A DNA stretch of 64,000 nt. It comes from Erythrocercus mccallii (taxonomy: Eukaryota; Chordata; Aves; Passeriformes; Dicruridae). Location: NCBI GenBank assembly GCA_013397435.1, contig VZRG01000281.1:599826-663825 (forward strand). Direction: 5' to 3'. A program made the translations under genes and the position numbers. Under the pieces are notes generated by a model that saw only the letters and a program-made list of their open reading frames with translations, searched no databases and had not been told where the DNA came from. Below are positions 1-13,800 of this stretch, one piece after another. Positions within the stretch are counted from its first letter, which is position 1. Every line of letters starts with the position of its first letter.

Positions 1-3000
1 ACAGCTGTTTCCAATGGAAAATACAAGTGCCTCCCTTGACCAAACCTGTCACAGGAAGATCCAAGAGGCGGAGTGAAGCACTCAGCAGAAAAGGCCCCAT
101 CAGAGCTCTCCAGTCACCTTCCTAGGCAGCTGCAAATGCAAGGAGATGGGTACCCCACTGCATGGGGTGGTTGTACCCTCAGACAAGTGTCCTCCTCACA
201 GAGCAACTCTGGGTTTAATTAGCTGTGTTTTGGCTATTTATTCAAGTAGCTAAGTAATGTCCTGCCTTTCAGACACGGTTGTGATCATGAGCTAGCCATG
301 TACATGGTCTTGCTCTAACAATAGGATGGGATGTCAAACCTTCCTGCCCTTTCTCCATCTGCTTTCAATGTATCACTAGTTTAGAAAGACTTAGCAGATT
401 GTTCCAAAAGCATTAAGAAAGCAAGGCCTGTTTCCCTATTCTTTTCAGTCCTGTGGCTGAATTAACTGATTTCTAACAAAACACAAGCTGCCCATTATGC
501 TCTCTCTGGAGTCCAAGTGCTTAGTGTCTCTTTCCCATGTGAGTCCTCTGGTGACTCTGGGATAAGCTGCCACATCAAATATCTCCACAAAACTCACCTT
601 CTCCCACCTGCTGTGAAATTCTGCAGATGAAGAGTCTGAAAAAAAGTGAAGAAAAGGAAAAAAATAAAGTTACCAGCAGTACTGGTGAAGATCTTCTGTG
701 GATTTGGTGAGGTGTCTCCAGGCAGGCCACGTGAGACTGACCCCTACACCACACCTGGATTTCCTGCACCATGACATGCATCTCCATGCCTTGCAGGTGC
801 CCATGACTGGCTCCTCTGCTGTGATCATGGCCACCAAAGTCTCCTTCCCACATGAGCTATGGGACCTGCCCCTGCCACCCACACTTTGGGCAGAAGCGGG
901 TGTCTGGCAGTCAGAGGCAGAGGAGCAGCAAGCAGAGGAGAGTGAGGAGTATGCAGAAGATTAAGTAGCAGAAAAAAAGTTGTAGTATAAGCAGATTGAA
1001 AGCAACCTGCAGCAAACGGCAAGAGAAGAAAGATGAAGGGAATCAAAGTTAATTCCTAAAGGAAAAAGAAGATGAAAAGATGAGCTCTTCCAAAGAGAGG
1101 AAAACACTATTACTCTGGTGGGTTAGCTGGTGCCAGGGACAAAGATCTCACTCCCTCCGCAAAGGAGTGAGACAAAGATTACAGCTACATGGCAAAGATG
1201 CAGAAATGACATTGGTTTCTAAGCCAAGGTTTTTTGCTATCTGAAATGGCAGTATAACTTCAAAAATTCAGTATTACTTTCTGCATTGTTTTTTAAACAC
1301 AGTTCATATGCAGTTTAAAACACAACCACCAACTACAACAAAAACAGAGTTGCAAAAATTTATCCTTTACCTGGGGAGGAGCAGTGCAATAGAGGGAATT
1401 AAAAAATGCAGTAATTGCTGCCTGTAGAGTGGCAATGCCTGCAGGTTTTGGGCATCCCAGTTTGTGGAAAGATACCCTGTTAATATCAGAAGGTAAAAAA
1501 GGCTATTTGGGTTAGAGCAAAAGTTTGCCTTCTTACTCTGCCTCTGAGAGCAGCCCAGAGCAAATGCTATGGGAAACAGTGCTAGGAAACAGCCATCACT
1601 CCCTGGCATGGGTCTTTGGTAAATCCATGTTCTTCTGCTGGGGCAGCTCATGATATTGTTGGGTTTGTATTGTTGCATTGTTTGTAGCTCCAACAAAAAT
1701 GGAGCTACAGGCTATGGAGTGGTGAGGCCCTTTGACTGTGCTTCAGTGGAGCCTGGGAGTGGAAATTTGGGACGACTCTGGCTCTTCCCCACTTGGACGA
1801 GGGGTTCAGCCCCTACAAAGGACACCTCAGAGCATCAATTCTACTGGCAATTTACTTCTGAGAAGTGATATTAACATGAAGAAAGATGTCTTTTCCAGCA
1901 CATTTAATTTGGTGGGGGAAAAGCTGTTTTAGGTTAGGGGATTGCTGGTGTAGTAAAGAGGCTGTATCTTCCAAGTGCTCTTTAGAGGAGAGGCAGAGCT
2001 GGGGAGTGGCAGTAGTGGGCACTGAATGTGAGCTCCTGGGAGGGTGCAGCATCAAGGACAGGGTCCTCAAGACTCAGATGAGCTAGTGAATTATTTTCTT
2101 CCCCTTTGGCAACCAGAGGAACTCTGCAATATTCAAGAGCTTGGCTGGAGTAGAAGTGAAGGGCTGAGTCACATTCCAGGCCCTGTGCGCAGGCATCTGA
2201 GAAGATGCCTTCAGTGCTCGTTGCAACAGCCTTCAAAAGGACTCGGCTCCCCTGAAGCTGATAATGTCTGTGCAGTTTCAAAACAGACCACCAGTAAGGT
2301 AATGAAGGAAGCCAGTGGAAAAATACTGGCAAGAGATAACAGATTCATCTGAAAAGCCATGCCCCCCTCCAAAAAATTGCTTAGAAGTGGGGAGGAAAAG
2401 GTCTTCAGTTGATTTAGTGTTGTGCATCGAGTCAAAAATGCCTATGACATTTTGGAAATGCCGACAGCTTGGGGAAATGGAGTGACTTGCCACGACCTCC
2501 ATCCTGCTTGTCCCAGCAGGGATGAAAGGAAAAGCCCCATAACATTTCTGGAATTGTTAATACCACTTCTCTGCAAAAGACTGAGCATGCTGGGCTGCAG
2601 TGTGTGCTGAGGCACTGGCTGACTGGGAGGATTTGACTTGGAGGCACATGAAGGCAATCCCTCATATGGTGAAAGCTCATATCCCAGCAGCATCCCATCT
2701 TGGAAGAAAGGGGGCTGGAAGGACCTCTACTGTACCACTGCCAGCCGTGGGGGCTCATACCTGGCTGCTTTACACAGGAAAGAAAAGAGCTGACAATGAG
2801 CAAAAGGTTGAAAATCATGTTTACTTTTGCTCCAAGGCTTAGTCCTCAGAGGACAAGATATGAACTGTTATTTTATGAAATGATTGTGTGGATGAGTATG
2901 TCTGCATCAGTACTCTGCCTTGCCTCACTCTGAGTCATACTGCAGCAGGGCTGAATAAAGATGGGCCCAGGCTATACTGTTCAGATGCAGACAAAGCCTC

Positions 3001-3523
3001 GTGGCTCTCCACTGTGAATGCTTTGAGATTAGCAAGTAATACAAGTTTTTGTGAAGATACTTGCAGGAGCAGAGGCAGGGGCAGCTCTTTGCCCAGCCTG
3101 GCAGAAGAGAAACAGGGCCCCATGCCTGGAGGGAGCCAACTCAGCCCCCATTGCATGAGGCTGGTAACTCCTAGGCAATGAGTTGTGGTGTTTGAAGGGC
3201 CGTGCTGGCAGCATGGGAGCATCCTGTGGCTGGCCTAGGCATTCACCTGAGTGGGAGTGCTCAGCTGGGGTGGGAGAGTTGCAGCTTCAAGCTTCTCACC
3301 TGCCTGGTGTAGATCTGGGACTTGGGTGTACATCCAGACCCAGTCTATATTTCATTTATCTGAGCAGATCTATGCTGGAACCCTGGAAACTGAGGATTTT
3401 AGGCACTCTGTGCTAAAAGGCATTGACCCTCAAGCGAGCACTACACTTGACCTGAGGCCACGGAACAGGCTTCCGAAATCGAGTGATAGCACTGGAATTA
3501 TGGGTGGGTAGTTTGAGTCGAAG
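1..3523. other. Non-coding stretch, no gene seen
   Basis: Stops break every frame and the open stretches are short (up to about 130 codons), most lacking an ATG start. None shows a domain, signal peptide or repeat that I recognise. A purine-rich patch lies around 895-1110, with many AG, GGA and GAAG runs. An open frame across 698-964 ends in a Glu/Ala-rich tail, but that tail is only the translation of this patch. No known transposon end is visible. Short exons of a long gene cannot be excluded. Confidence 0.6.
3520..3523. repeat. Left target-site duplication (gaag) of the solo LTR
   Basis: The four bases gaag directly precede the TGTG start of the LTR and recur directly after its terminal CA at 3918-3921. 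Four bases can match by chance, so this supports the boundary only together with the TG/CA ends. Confidence 0.5.
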
Positions 3524-3917
3524 TGTGTAATGTCACAGGATGCAAAACTAAGGATTTAAGGTTTTAGTATATAGTAATATATATAAAGCAAGATGGAGGA
3601 TTTAGGGTATTGACTAGGTTTTCTTCTTTCACCTTCTTCTTCATGGGTTTGGGTGGTTTCTAATTGGGTGAAAAGGTCCATATTGCATACCATGGGCATT
3701 TAGTTATTGGGTTAAAAGTAAAAATAATATAGGTGTCATCTCATTATTGGACAAATTATGCTTAAAAGACATTGGAAAGGGCTAGAGAGACAGCCATTTT
3801 TCACCTTGCTAGCTAGAACTCACAACTCGTGAGACTGTACTATAGATAAGAATTAATAAACAATTGAGTCCGAACATGAAAACTGCGTCTCTTGAGCATC
3901 TAATCCCAGCTCTAACA
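3524..3917 (+). mobile_element. Solo LTR of an endogenous retrovirus (ERVL-like, songbird type)
   Basis: This is a roughly 394-bp element starting TGTGTAATGTCACAGGA and ending CTCTAACA, so it has the TG...CA (here TGT...ACA) ends of a retroviral LTR. The 4-bp sequence gaag lies directly on both sides (3520-3523 and 3918-3921), as expected for a short target-site duplication. A TTAAAA promoter-like box sits at 3762-3767 and a polyadenylation signal AATAAA at 3855-3860, 57 bp before the end, giving U3-R-U5 order on the plus strand. No primer-binding site, gag, pol or env follows, so it is a solo LTR left by recombination. The sequence resembles an LTR family I remember from songbird genomes. 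The class is uncertain: 4-bp duplications are typical of ERV1, whereas ERVL usually makes 5 bp. Confidence 0.75.
3855..3860 (+). promoter_or_regulatory. LTR polyadenylation signal AATAAA
   Basis: A canonical AATAAA lies 57 bp before the 3' end of the solo LTR, where the R region of a retroviral LTR normally carries it. It fixes the plus-strand orientation of the element. Confidence 0.6.
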
Positions 3918-6900
3918 GAAGAAAAGACTGTAAAAACCCCACAGATCTACAGCGAAGATTTGTGTCAAAGCAAGTCCTCTAATGAACAAACGAGTATTTG
4001 AGCAGAAGCCTGAAACCAGGTATTCAGCTGGCTCAACCAGGAGAGAACAGAACATGCTCGCTATCCTGGCTGGCTCTGCAGCTCTTGATGCTGTAATAAA
4101 CAAGTCCCTCAAGCCAGCCTCTCCCTTGCTTTATCCCTGTGACAGCTCTGCGTGCTCTGCAGGCCAAGGAGGGCTGGCAGAGATCAGGAATATTCCCACC
4201 CCACAGAATGGGGCCAGCAGCCCCAAATGCACACAGCCAGCATCCAAACCCAGAGCACTCAGGGAGAGGGGAAGGTGCAGTTGGCAGTGCTGATTTATTG
4301 TGGCGGAGGTTTTCTCCTTGAAGCCAGAGACATGCAGTACCTTGAATGATGCATAATAATGGCATTGCAGCCATCAGAGCAAATTCCTTCCTCGATGTAA
4401 GAAAGGAGTTGTGAAATTCTCTTTCTAAAATTAGGGAGAAATTTCTACGTCAGCCAGAGTCTTTCGGTGAGCATGTTACAAATGATTGCCCAAGTTGTGA
4501 GCAGAATAAGCAGTGACATTACAAAAGTCAAGACTGCTGTGCTGTCTGTCCCTACCTGACCTCCTTAAAATCTGAGAAATACAAAAAGTTAGGGAAATAA
4601 TCTAGGCCTTCAAAGAAATGCTGCTCTGAGTCGTGACCAGCAGGACCTTGCTTTACCGAGGAAAGAGAGTGGAAAAACTTGCTGGTACCTATGTGACCCC
4701 AGCAGAGCTGCCCAGAACTGGGAAGCATCCTTTGCCAAGGCATGAACTTCAGTGATGACTGCTGCAAAAGGGGCCAGGAGTTAGCGAGGAAGTTGTTTAG
4801 CTCTGTTGCTTTTTTTTGCTTGTGTGATTTGATGGAGCAGTCAAGATAGGCTGGGTCACATCCACAAGCCACAGGCAGTTTATATTAACAGTAGGACAGA
4901 ATACCAGCATTAAGGTGGTTTTTTTTAAATGTAATAGTTCTGAAGTTCTTTTTTTTCAATAATAATTTTTATAACACTGAAGTTAGAACCAGCTTAGCAT
5001 AAAGCTGTTAACTTCTAAGACCAAGATTTACCTATCAGTCTTTTTTTTATATTGTGTAGACCTTACATTGGTCTGCTATGTTTCCCTTTTGGAGCAGTTA
5101 GGATTTTAATATCATTATCCTAATATTTAGTCAGAATATATATTTTATATCCTAATAAAAATCAATTATAGTGAGGCACTCACCTCATAAGTCACGATGT
5201 GTCGGTCCTTCAAGACGTTACACATTATTACCAGACTTGAGGAAACCAGACATTATAAGATGTAGCACCACATCAAATCTCAGAATAGGTAAAACTTCCA
5301 CCTCACACTCAAATGAGAGATATTTTAATGACTGGCCTTTGGATGTTGAAGGTTTGCTTATATTGGGAAGAGGATGCTATACAGTTAACAATTTAATATT
5401 GCTTTATGCTTAGGGACCAATTTGCTCTAGGAGAAAATAAGATTTGCCAGTTTCTACTTCTGTTCCTCTCCTCCTGTCACACTCTCTCTCAGGTTCCCTG
5501 CTCCTGTCCCTTTCTTAGCTCTTAAAACTGGCTGACCTCTCTCCTCTGGGAGGGAAGATTTGGAGCTAGATGGCTTTCATATGAGGGTCCAGCCTTGCCC
5601 CATGCACTGCTGCTGTACAGAAGTAACCTCATGCAGTGCTTCCCTCTAGATTTTATTGTGACTGCATTATAGGACAAAAGAAATGATAATTGCTTTTCAT
5701 CCTAGAAGTAGACAGCTTCAGAAATTACCCTGAAAGGCCTTGAATCAGTAAACAGCAATTACGTGAGCTCTCTCTCTGAGGGAGAAGGTGAAGTCATGGT
5801 AATTTTGAATAAATAAAATTTTAAGAGCCAAAGCAATTTTACACTGTCATCCTTTCAGATTTGACTATTCATATGTTGCATTTCAGCTCATTAAGGCTGT
5901 TTCAGAGGGAGCTGCCTGCAACCATTTTTGTCTTTTTCCTCATCCTTGGCCTTCCTCTGAGCTGTTAGGTCCAATCCACGGTGCATGACCCAGGCTTCCC
6001 CTCAGGCAGTTTGCTTGGCCTTTACCCTCTGCCGCTTTAACCTTTCCATGCCATCCCCAATTCCCAGCTTTGCCTTTTCTGGCAGGCTTTCCCCTCTTCA
6101 AGGAGCAGGCAAGCAGCTGCCCCATCATGGCTGGCCTCTGCCCCATGGACAGTGGATACCTCTTTGGGTTGCCACATGGACTTTCTCTGCATGCCTCCTT
6201 CTTCCCTCCCTGACCATGACTCTCACCCTGCCCACGCTGCTCCCGCATTCCACAGCACAGTCTCTGGGTTTCCCCCTCCTTGGTGTCTCCTGACCCCCAC
6301 AGACAACTAACCCAGATATTCATTTAGGCAGTCACTCTCTACCTTCCTAAACTTCTGGCTTTCAGCACAACTGCCCATTTGCTTCCTCTGCATATCTGCC
6401 TTCTGCCAAAGGGGACACATCCATGTAGGCCTCCTCGGTAATCCATTTCTCCATTGCCATCTCGCTAGCCTTTGACCACAGTAGCTAAATTTCTTGATTG
6501 CTCATAGATTATGTAGTTGGATGTGATTGCTGTGACCATCTGCTCTGATCTCCAGTATAATTTAAGCCACAGGTCTTCTCTGAATTATTTCCTGCTGTCT
6601 TTTTTATAAATAGGCTTTCAAAAATGCGAGCTCTTAGCTCGTTCTTTCTGATGATGGAGCAGCCATCAAAAGTGTTAGCTGTTTGTTGCTCTGCTTGCTG
6701 CTTACTATTAAAAATACATGCTTTATTTCTAGACTGAATTTGTCAGCTTCAACTTCCAGCTGTTAGATCCAGTTACATCTTTATCTGAAGAGTCCTCTTT
6801 CCAATTTCTTTTCCTCAAATAGATGCTATGATTAATTCATATCTTAAACTTTGCATTGTTAAAATTAACTGTCTGAGCTCCTCTGCATTTCTGCTGTGTT

Positions 6901-7832
6901 TTCCAACCTCTGGCTTCTCTCTAGTACCTTTGGTTTGTATTATTCTTGCACTGACTGCGCCACAGAAGGGTACAATATTGTAATTATTTAGTCTTAATTG
7001 ATATTCTGCATATTGAAAGACAATGTTTACATTCTTTGTGTCAGCAATGGCTTGGGGTAGATGTTCCCCCTTCTTTGGGGAGTATATGCTGCAATATTCA
7101 AGAGTGATCCAGCAACCACCGAGGAAGAAAACCTTTTATCTTTGCCCTTGCAAGACGTAAATCACCTTGAAGGCTTCAGTGATGCATTCTGCTTCCTTTC
7201 TTGTGTTCACACTATCACCTAAACTACAGCTGAAAGGGCTTTCAAAGTTATTTTCTACATTCATGCAATACATCATGAGTCCCAGCTCATTTTTAAATAT
7301 ACTGTTATTATATAAATACAACTTGTGCTCTTTTCCAGTATATGTAAGACTTTATGGCTGATAATATTTTGGCAGGTACTTTTTCCTGGCATCCAGCTTA
7401 CAGGTGATACAAATCAGTCTCTAGTTACCACAATTTGAGGTTTTTACTGTTTCATTAACATCGTGAGAGATTATTCTACATTTTATTCCAGATCAGTGGC
7501 AATTGGAATAGCACGGGTACAAAAACTAAGTTTCATGGAACATCTGCCAACCCAGGCCTCTATTTAATCATCTTCCCATCTACAACTGTGTTTTTAATGA
7601 TTTGTAAAGATTTCAAAATTAACTGGTTTCTCATCTCTTTCATCTATCACAAGAATTTTGTGCCTTTCTAGTTTCTTACTCAAAATGTTAAGACGTACCA
7701 CCCAAACATCTTTCAGAACACTGTTATTTCAGCCTTATTTCTTATCAGTTGGAATTTAACTGATTTTTAAAGAATAAAATCACATATTTAAATTTTTTTT
7801 GAAACCTGTATGAATTTGTGCTAATTGCACCA
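3918..7832. other. Non-coding stretch with T-rich pieces
   Basis: No gene is seen. The part just after the LTR (about 3930-4130) contains an AATAAA at 4094-4099 followed by a pyrimidine-rich segment. It could be debris of another LTR, but no matching start or flanking duplication could be found. From about 4900 to 5160 the sequence is AT-rich with three runs of eight or more T. A CT-rich patch lies at about 5455-5540. Open frames stay below about 130 codons and show no domain. Confidence 0.55.
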
Positions 7833-7844
7833 TTTTTCTTTCTT

Positions 7845-7892
<48 letters not shown>

Positions 7893-7894
7893 TC
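7833..7894 (+). repeat. TTTC tetranucleotide microsatellite
   Basis: About 15 tandem TTTC units run to 7894, interrupted once by a TATC unit near 7847. The tract is an all-pyrimidine run on the plus strand apart from that single A. Such arrays are prone to slippage, so the length is probably polymorphic. Confidence 0.95.
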
Positions 7895-10800
7895 GGAAAT
7901 TGAATTCACTATCACCTATTTGATTATTCTGCAATAGATCAGTTCAGTTTTACAGGACTGGTATCATGGGATCACCTCATTTGCCTTTTTTAATATTTCC
8001 ACATTTTTGGATTCCCGCCAGTGCCCTGGATCTTCCCCAGTGTTTCAAGATGCATTGAAAATTGACATTATTGATGCAGAGAGTCATTCATCAGCTCTTC
8101 TGAAGCTGTTGATTACAAGTTTTCTGGATTTTAGAAGCCCAGAGAGAATAACTGCTGTTTGACATTTTCCTTGGTTACTTTTGGAATAAAAAGTATTCTA
8201 TGCAGCTTAAAAAAATCACTGTGGTGTCTGTCTTTTCTAAATACAGAGCAGAAAACATAGCTATTAAATGCCGTTTCTTTCATTCCTTCTGCTACTGGGC
8301 CACACAGTAGTTAAGATTCCTTAAAATCAGTGTCTTGTTTCCATTGTTACCCACTTTCTGAAGAGGCCAACCTGCTGAAATAGTGGAGTTTATTTGGCTA
8401 GAAATCTGGCATGTACATGCTAGCTCTCGAGGGACAGTGATACCTACATCTAATGCTAATGAATTCACTGATCAGCTTAGCTCTAAAGTTCAGATCAGTC
8501 CAATTTGAATCAAAAAAAACCCCTCCACAGTCTGATTTTTGAAAAGAGATTTCTGGTGGTTAAAAAAAAAGAGAAGCAAAAATAATATTTATTTTGCCAA
8601 AGGAGTTTTTATAAAATGGTTCTTTTTGTTGAAAACTATGCAGTTCGCCAGTGCTCAACCTTTATTCATCTATATTGCATGTTCTGCATGTGCCTACAAT
8701 AAAATGTTGGCAAGTATTAAATATTCATCTTTGCTCCTAAGGAAAGCTGTCCAAAAAGAGTTTGCTTACATCTCTCCTCTGCTTAAAGCTTGCACTGGCT
8801 CTAAATGAAAAGCGAAGTTAAGACTAATATGTCATGTAGCACCACTGTCATCCTCAGGGACTAAAGGCAAAAAATACAATTCTCTCTTTTAAATGCTTTC
8901 TGAATCATTTTGAAGTATTGCATCATATGTTCCCATCAGGAGCAGCATAAGTCACAGAACAGTCTTTGCTTATGGAAGGTTCACATTTGAATTGCTGGAC
9001 CATTTGGATTAAATTGCGTTTAACTTCTTAGCAGAGCCAATGAAGGTGCTAAGGGAGTTGCTAAAAATCTTTATGGCAGTAGGAGTTTGCTCCACTGTGT
9101 CTAAATTGCTAGCATCAAAATCCTCACACCACTCATGGAAACATGCCTGGTTAAAAGGAGCTATGGATAGTGGATTTTAAGAAGAACCACTCCAATTGAG
9201 AGCAGCTATTTTGTTGCCTAATAGCCATCACACATTTGTTAAACTAGACCTCTGAGCTGTAAGGAGTTTCTTCTTTGTGACGAGTTATAGGAATCAGCAA
9301 AATAGAGATATTGGTGGGGGAAAACCACAAACAACCTCCTGGAGTTTATTTGGTGTTTTGTGATTTTTTAATATGGGTGATGATTTTTTATTCCACTTTC
9401 AAAATTAATAGTCATGGTAAGACGTGCAAGAGAACTGGAAATTTCACAAGTCGAGAGGCAGTGGCAAAAGGGCAGATTGCAATGGAAAATCTGTGCAGCC
9501 TGACATGCAGCTCTAATGACAGCTTGAGCACTTTTGTGGCAGAATTGTGTGCCTGCACACCTATGCTTTATCAGTGTTTTCTTTTTATTCTGTTTTCATG
9601 TTGAAGCTCCACATTGAAGCCCCAGCTGAAATCAGTCTGTATGCTATGTGCTCACGAGTACAGTCAGACAGATACTCTGCTGTGATGCTGGTTAAAACAA
9701 ACAGGCAGCAGAGGAGGGAGAGTGGATAACTCTTTACAAAGGAGAGGAGGAAAGCCACTGGTTTGGCTCACCACCCCAGACAGAAGCAGGAGCTACACTG
9801 CACAGGCAATGCTGGGTGCTTAGGAGAATGATCATTACCTGCCAGGATTTCCGGAGAAAAGAGGCCTCAAGATATAAAAGGAACAGAACAGAATTCGTAC
9901 CTTTTTATTTAAGCAGAGTCCGGTACAGTCAATCTCTCCTCAGTAATTTTTGTGCCCTGTGACAATGTGAATGTTTACCACTATTGCTGGCCACTAAAAC
10001 TCTGGCCACAGCAGTTTGCAGCAACTGAGAGCATAACAGTGGCCACTCCATAAAGAGATCGGAGTTTTACAGTCTCTAGAGTGCATTTGCTGCTTAGGGG
10101 AATGTGAAATACTGTACCTTGTTGCCTTTATGAGAGACCTGGACTGAAAGAAGTTCCTTATCCTTCACTGACAGGCGGTGGCCTGAGATCAAAAAAAATA
10201 AATTCAATTTGAACAGAAATGTGTCTTTAAGAGAGCAAAGGCTTAGCCTAGGCATCCTCCTGGATGATGGGGCTCCCTTCGGACCTGGTGTTGTGGAACT
10301 GTATTTGATAGAGCAGACCCAGACACACATGGCAGCAGAGGAAAAGGAGGCATTGAGTTTTCAAGCTTGGACTTGGAGCATTGTGGAAGATCAGACACTG
10401 CATCTGCCAGGTCAGCTGATAGAGCAGACCTCATTTCTCCAGTAGCAGCAAAAATAGCATGGGCCTTCCAGAGCCAGGACCAGGCAGGAGCACTTCTGTG
10501 GGTACACTCTTGGCTGTAAGAGCTAGAGAGGTGAGGTCACTGAGAAACCAAATGACAGAGAAATGCAGTCCGAGAGATATAAAGATATATGGTGAGAGTT
10601 GAAACATCAGAATGAGCAGCAGCTTAGAGATATGATAATGGGTTTTGTGAATTAACTTTATTTGCTTGCAAGGATGGTGAGGAAGTTCCACAAATAAATC
10701 ACTGTCTTCAAAGCCAAATGGTAATTTCTTGGCATGGGAGATTTGGGGGCCTTTCATTCAGTCTTGTGTTGCAGATATCAGGACACCTTTCTCAGGTTGA

Positions 10801-13800
10801 ATTTTTCTATAGAATATGTGCTGCTCTTTCTTCCTGCAGTCTGGCAGTGCCTCCTTAACATTTCATGGAGTGTTTCTGAGGGCAGTGTTTCCTCACACAG
10901 ACAACTAGTTTTAAGAATTCCATCACAAGCCTTCTACTGTCTGTAGAAACTCATAGTCGAGTATGTTGGCCTTTGGGCTTTGTGTTCTCTGTAAGAGTAA
11001 AATACCATTTAACCTGTCATATATTTGTGGGGATGAATATCTGCAAACATCCTCAATATTAGAAAATCTGCAGTTCACAAGATTGCAAATATCCCAGATG
11101 TTACACTGAAATGGTTACACTATTATTTAAAACACTGAAGCATATAGGACTGTATGTGATCCTACAGTCTTATTCAGAAGCCTTGGTGTTCTGTATCCAT
11201 TTGTTGCAAATTAAATATGAAGGGCTATGAATGTGAGTGTGTTAAGCCATCATGAATTGCTGCTGTGGAGATAGCTGCTATTTATCATTGCCACCCATTG
11301 TGAGGATGGAATAAGTAGTCTGAATGTCATATATACTGTATTTATAATGCTGTTTTAAGATCATCTCCATGTGCAGATGCTCTAGACAGAGGAACTTACA
11401 AGTACAGATGTGTCTGTTGTGAGGAGCTAAATAGATTTGAGATTATTATTTTGTAAAAGATGTATTTTAGCCAGAAACACTGCTGCAGTCACTCTGTCCC
11501 TGGCAACTTTCCAGTCATAAACAGCTGGCAATTAGCACTTACACAAAGATGCCTAAACATTGTCCAGCCAAAGGCTTCAGTGGTGACTTACCTGGAGCTT
11601 GAGAGCTGCACCTATTTTACATAAAATGGAGCAGATTGTGGCTGATTTAATCTTTCCAATGGAGCTATGGCCCACAAAAGCTTGTGCTCCTGGCATGCTT
11701 TGCTGTACCCTGATCAAACCATTGCCTCATTGTGGAATTCAATGGGCCACATTTAGCCTCAAGGTTGTATTCCGGTTTTTGTGAATTATGTTAACTACTG
11801 ACAAAGCCCACAAAGCCTTTCAATCCAAGTGTGGAAAGGCAGCAGTTAATCACTGTGCGTACTCAAAGAGGAGAAAAGACTTTGCCAAAATATAATAGAA
11901 GTTCTGATGATAAAATTTTAACAGTAACTATGAACAGACTGCTCATCATTTGTGCTGAACATTATGCAAGAGAGAAAGTTTCTGACCTGAAAATGTATAA
12001 ACTCATTATAAGGCAAGAAAAGATTTTTATGAATCTAATTTGACTCATAAAACTATTGAAGAAGAAGCCTGGAGAAGAAAAATGCCAGTCACTGTGAAAG
12101 ACAGATGGTGATGTCAGTCCACACCTGGAAGACTAAGGGATGATCCCTTCTTGGACTGCGCTCAATGTTGGTGATCATGGGGCTGGGTTCACCCTACCAG
12201 GTTGGAGGGAGACTGAATCCATGGCTCCTGCTGACTGCATGGGTGATGTATTGCTCTTCCCCTGTTTGAAGTGAGGTGTGAGCGCTCTGCCCCAGCCATA
12301 TTTTTGCAGAAAAGACTGGCACTCCTCCTCCATCCCTCCCCCAGCTGTCCTGTTGGAAGAGTTGTTTAGCTATCTAATGCAAATGAGAATTACAGACTGT
12401 GAATCCTGGTCTGACAGATTGACTTCCCAGCAGTCTGGAAATAGATGTCTGAACTCCTAAGAGGGGTATGATTTAAGAAGCAGCTTTTTCCTCAGTGTGT
12501 CCCAATGGCTAGCCCAGACACCTCCTGGTCACAGTGCAGGCTGCTGGGATGTGCCTCAGAGACTGCTGGCTCTGCATGTGGTCCTAATTGCTGGCAGCCA
12601 AGAAGTTCATGCAGGGCAGGAGCCCGAGCTTGGCAATCCCAGGCTCTGTTTGTGTTCTTACAAAATCTGCCACCATGCAGAAGGGTAAGCCCAGACGTGT
12701 GGCTGTGATGTTTAAGACAGGCTGGTTGTTCAGGAATTCTCACCTGACTTTTGCTTCATTTGGTGCATGTGCTTTTTTTACACAGTCACTTCTTCCTCTA
12801 CAGTGCTAAAATATATACAGACACCACATTCAGTGCTGATAAATGTAAATTAGTGCTCAAGAAGACTACACAGGCTTAATGCCATGTGCCTGACAATTGA
12901 TAACTCACTACCTTTCAAGAGTGAGATCTCGAGGACAGGGAGAGAGCACTCCTAAAATGGTAGCTCGATATTTGGAGAGGTCAAGAAAGTAAATAGAGCA
13001 TAAGGAACTAGGAAGAAAGGAAATAGATAAGAAATCATGATCCATTTTTATTCTCCTGAATAAATACAGGGTGTACTTACATTTTTTAAACTGAATATAC
13101 ACCTGATGGCCCTATCAGGCATGGCAGAAAAGGGAAGATTGCAGTAAGAGAAGCTGAGATGAATCAGTGTATGAGAAGAATGTGTGAAGATACATTAAGT
13201 ATAAGGGGACTCCTAGCCTAGAAAGGGGATGGCTTCAGGAGAACATCACAGTGGTCTGTAAAATCATCAGGTCACTGAGATGGGACATTTGTGGAACTCA
13301 TCACTTTAGTCACTTCATAATGTCCTTGACAGTAAAAAAGTTAGACAAACTCACAGAAAGTGAGTCTACTGTGGGTTACCAAGAACAAGGATACTTTTTG
13401 TCACTCCTGAAGTATTGAAGGTGCAGGTCACTGGGGATGAGAATGGAAAACCAAGGCTCTAGCTCTGCACATCTGTCCTGTTCCTGCATTTCTCTAAGCA
13501 TTCCTTGCTAGGAATTGTGACACTAACAGCAATGGACACAGAGCTGAACCCAATTTATAATAAGCCTCCAATTCTCTTTTGCTTTTCTTGAAAAGGCTTC
13601 GAAGAGGAGAAAAATATCACCCGAGACAGCGGCTTGCATCTCTTCCTACATAAAGGAAGAGGTTATTCTCCAGACATGTTCATCTTTGCTCGAATGTATT
13701 GGCCTTGTGCATTGTTTTCCTAAGCAGATACTTCAGAAAACACTTCTACATACAAACATACTACATGGTTTTCTTTCTTCCCTGCTTGCAACAATTAAAT

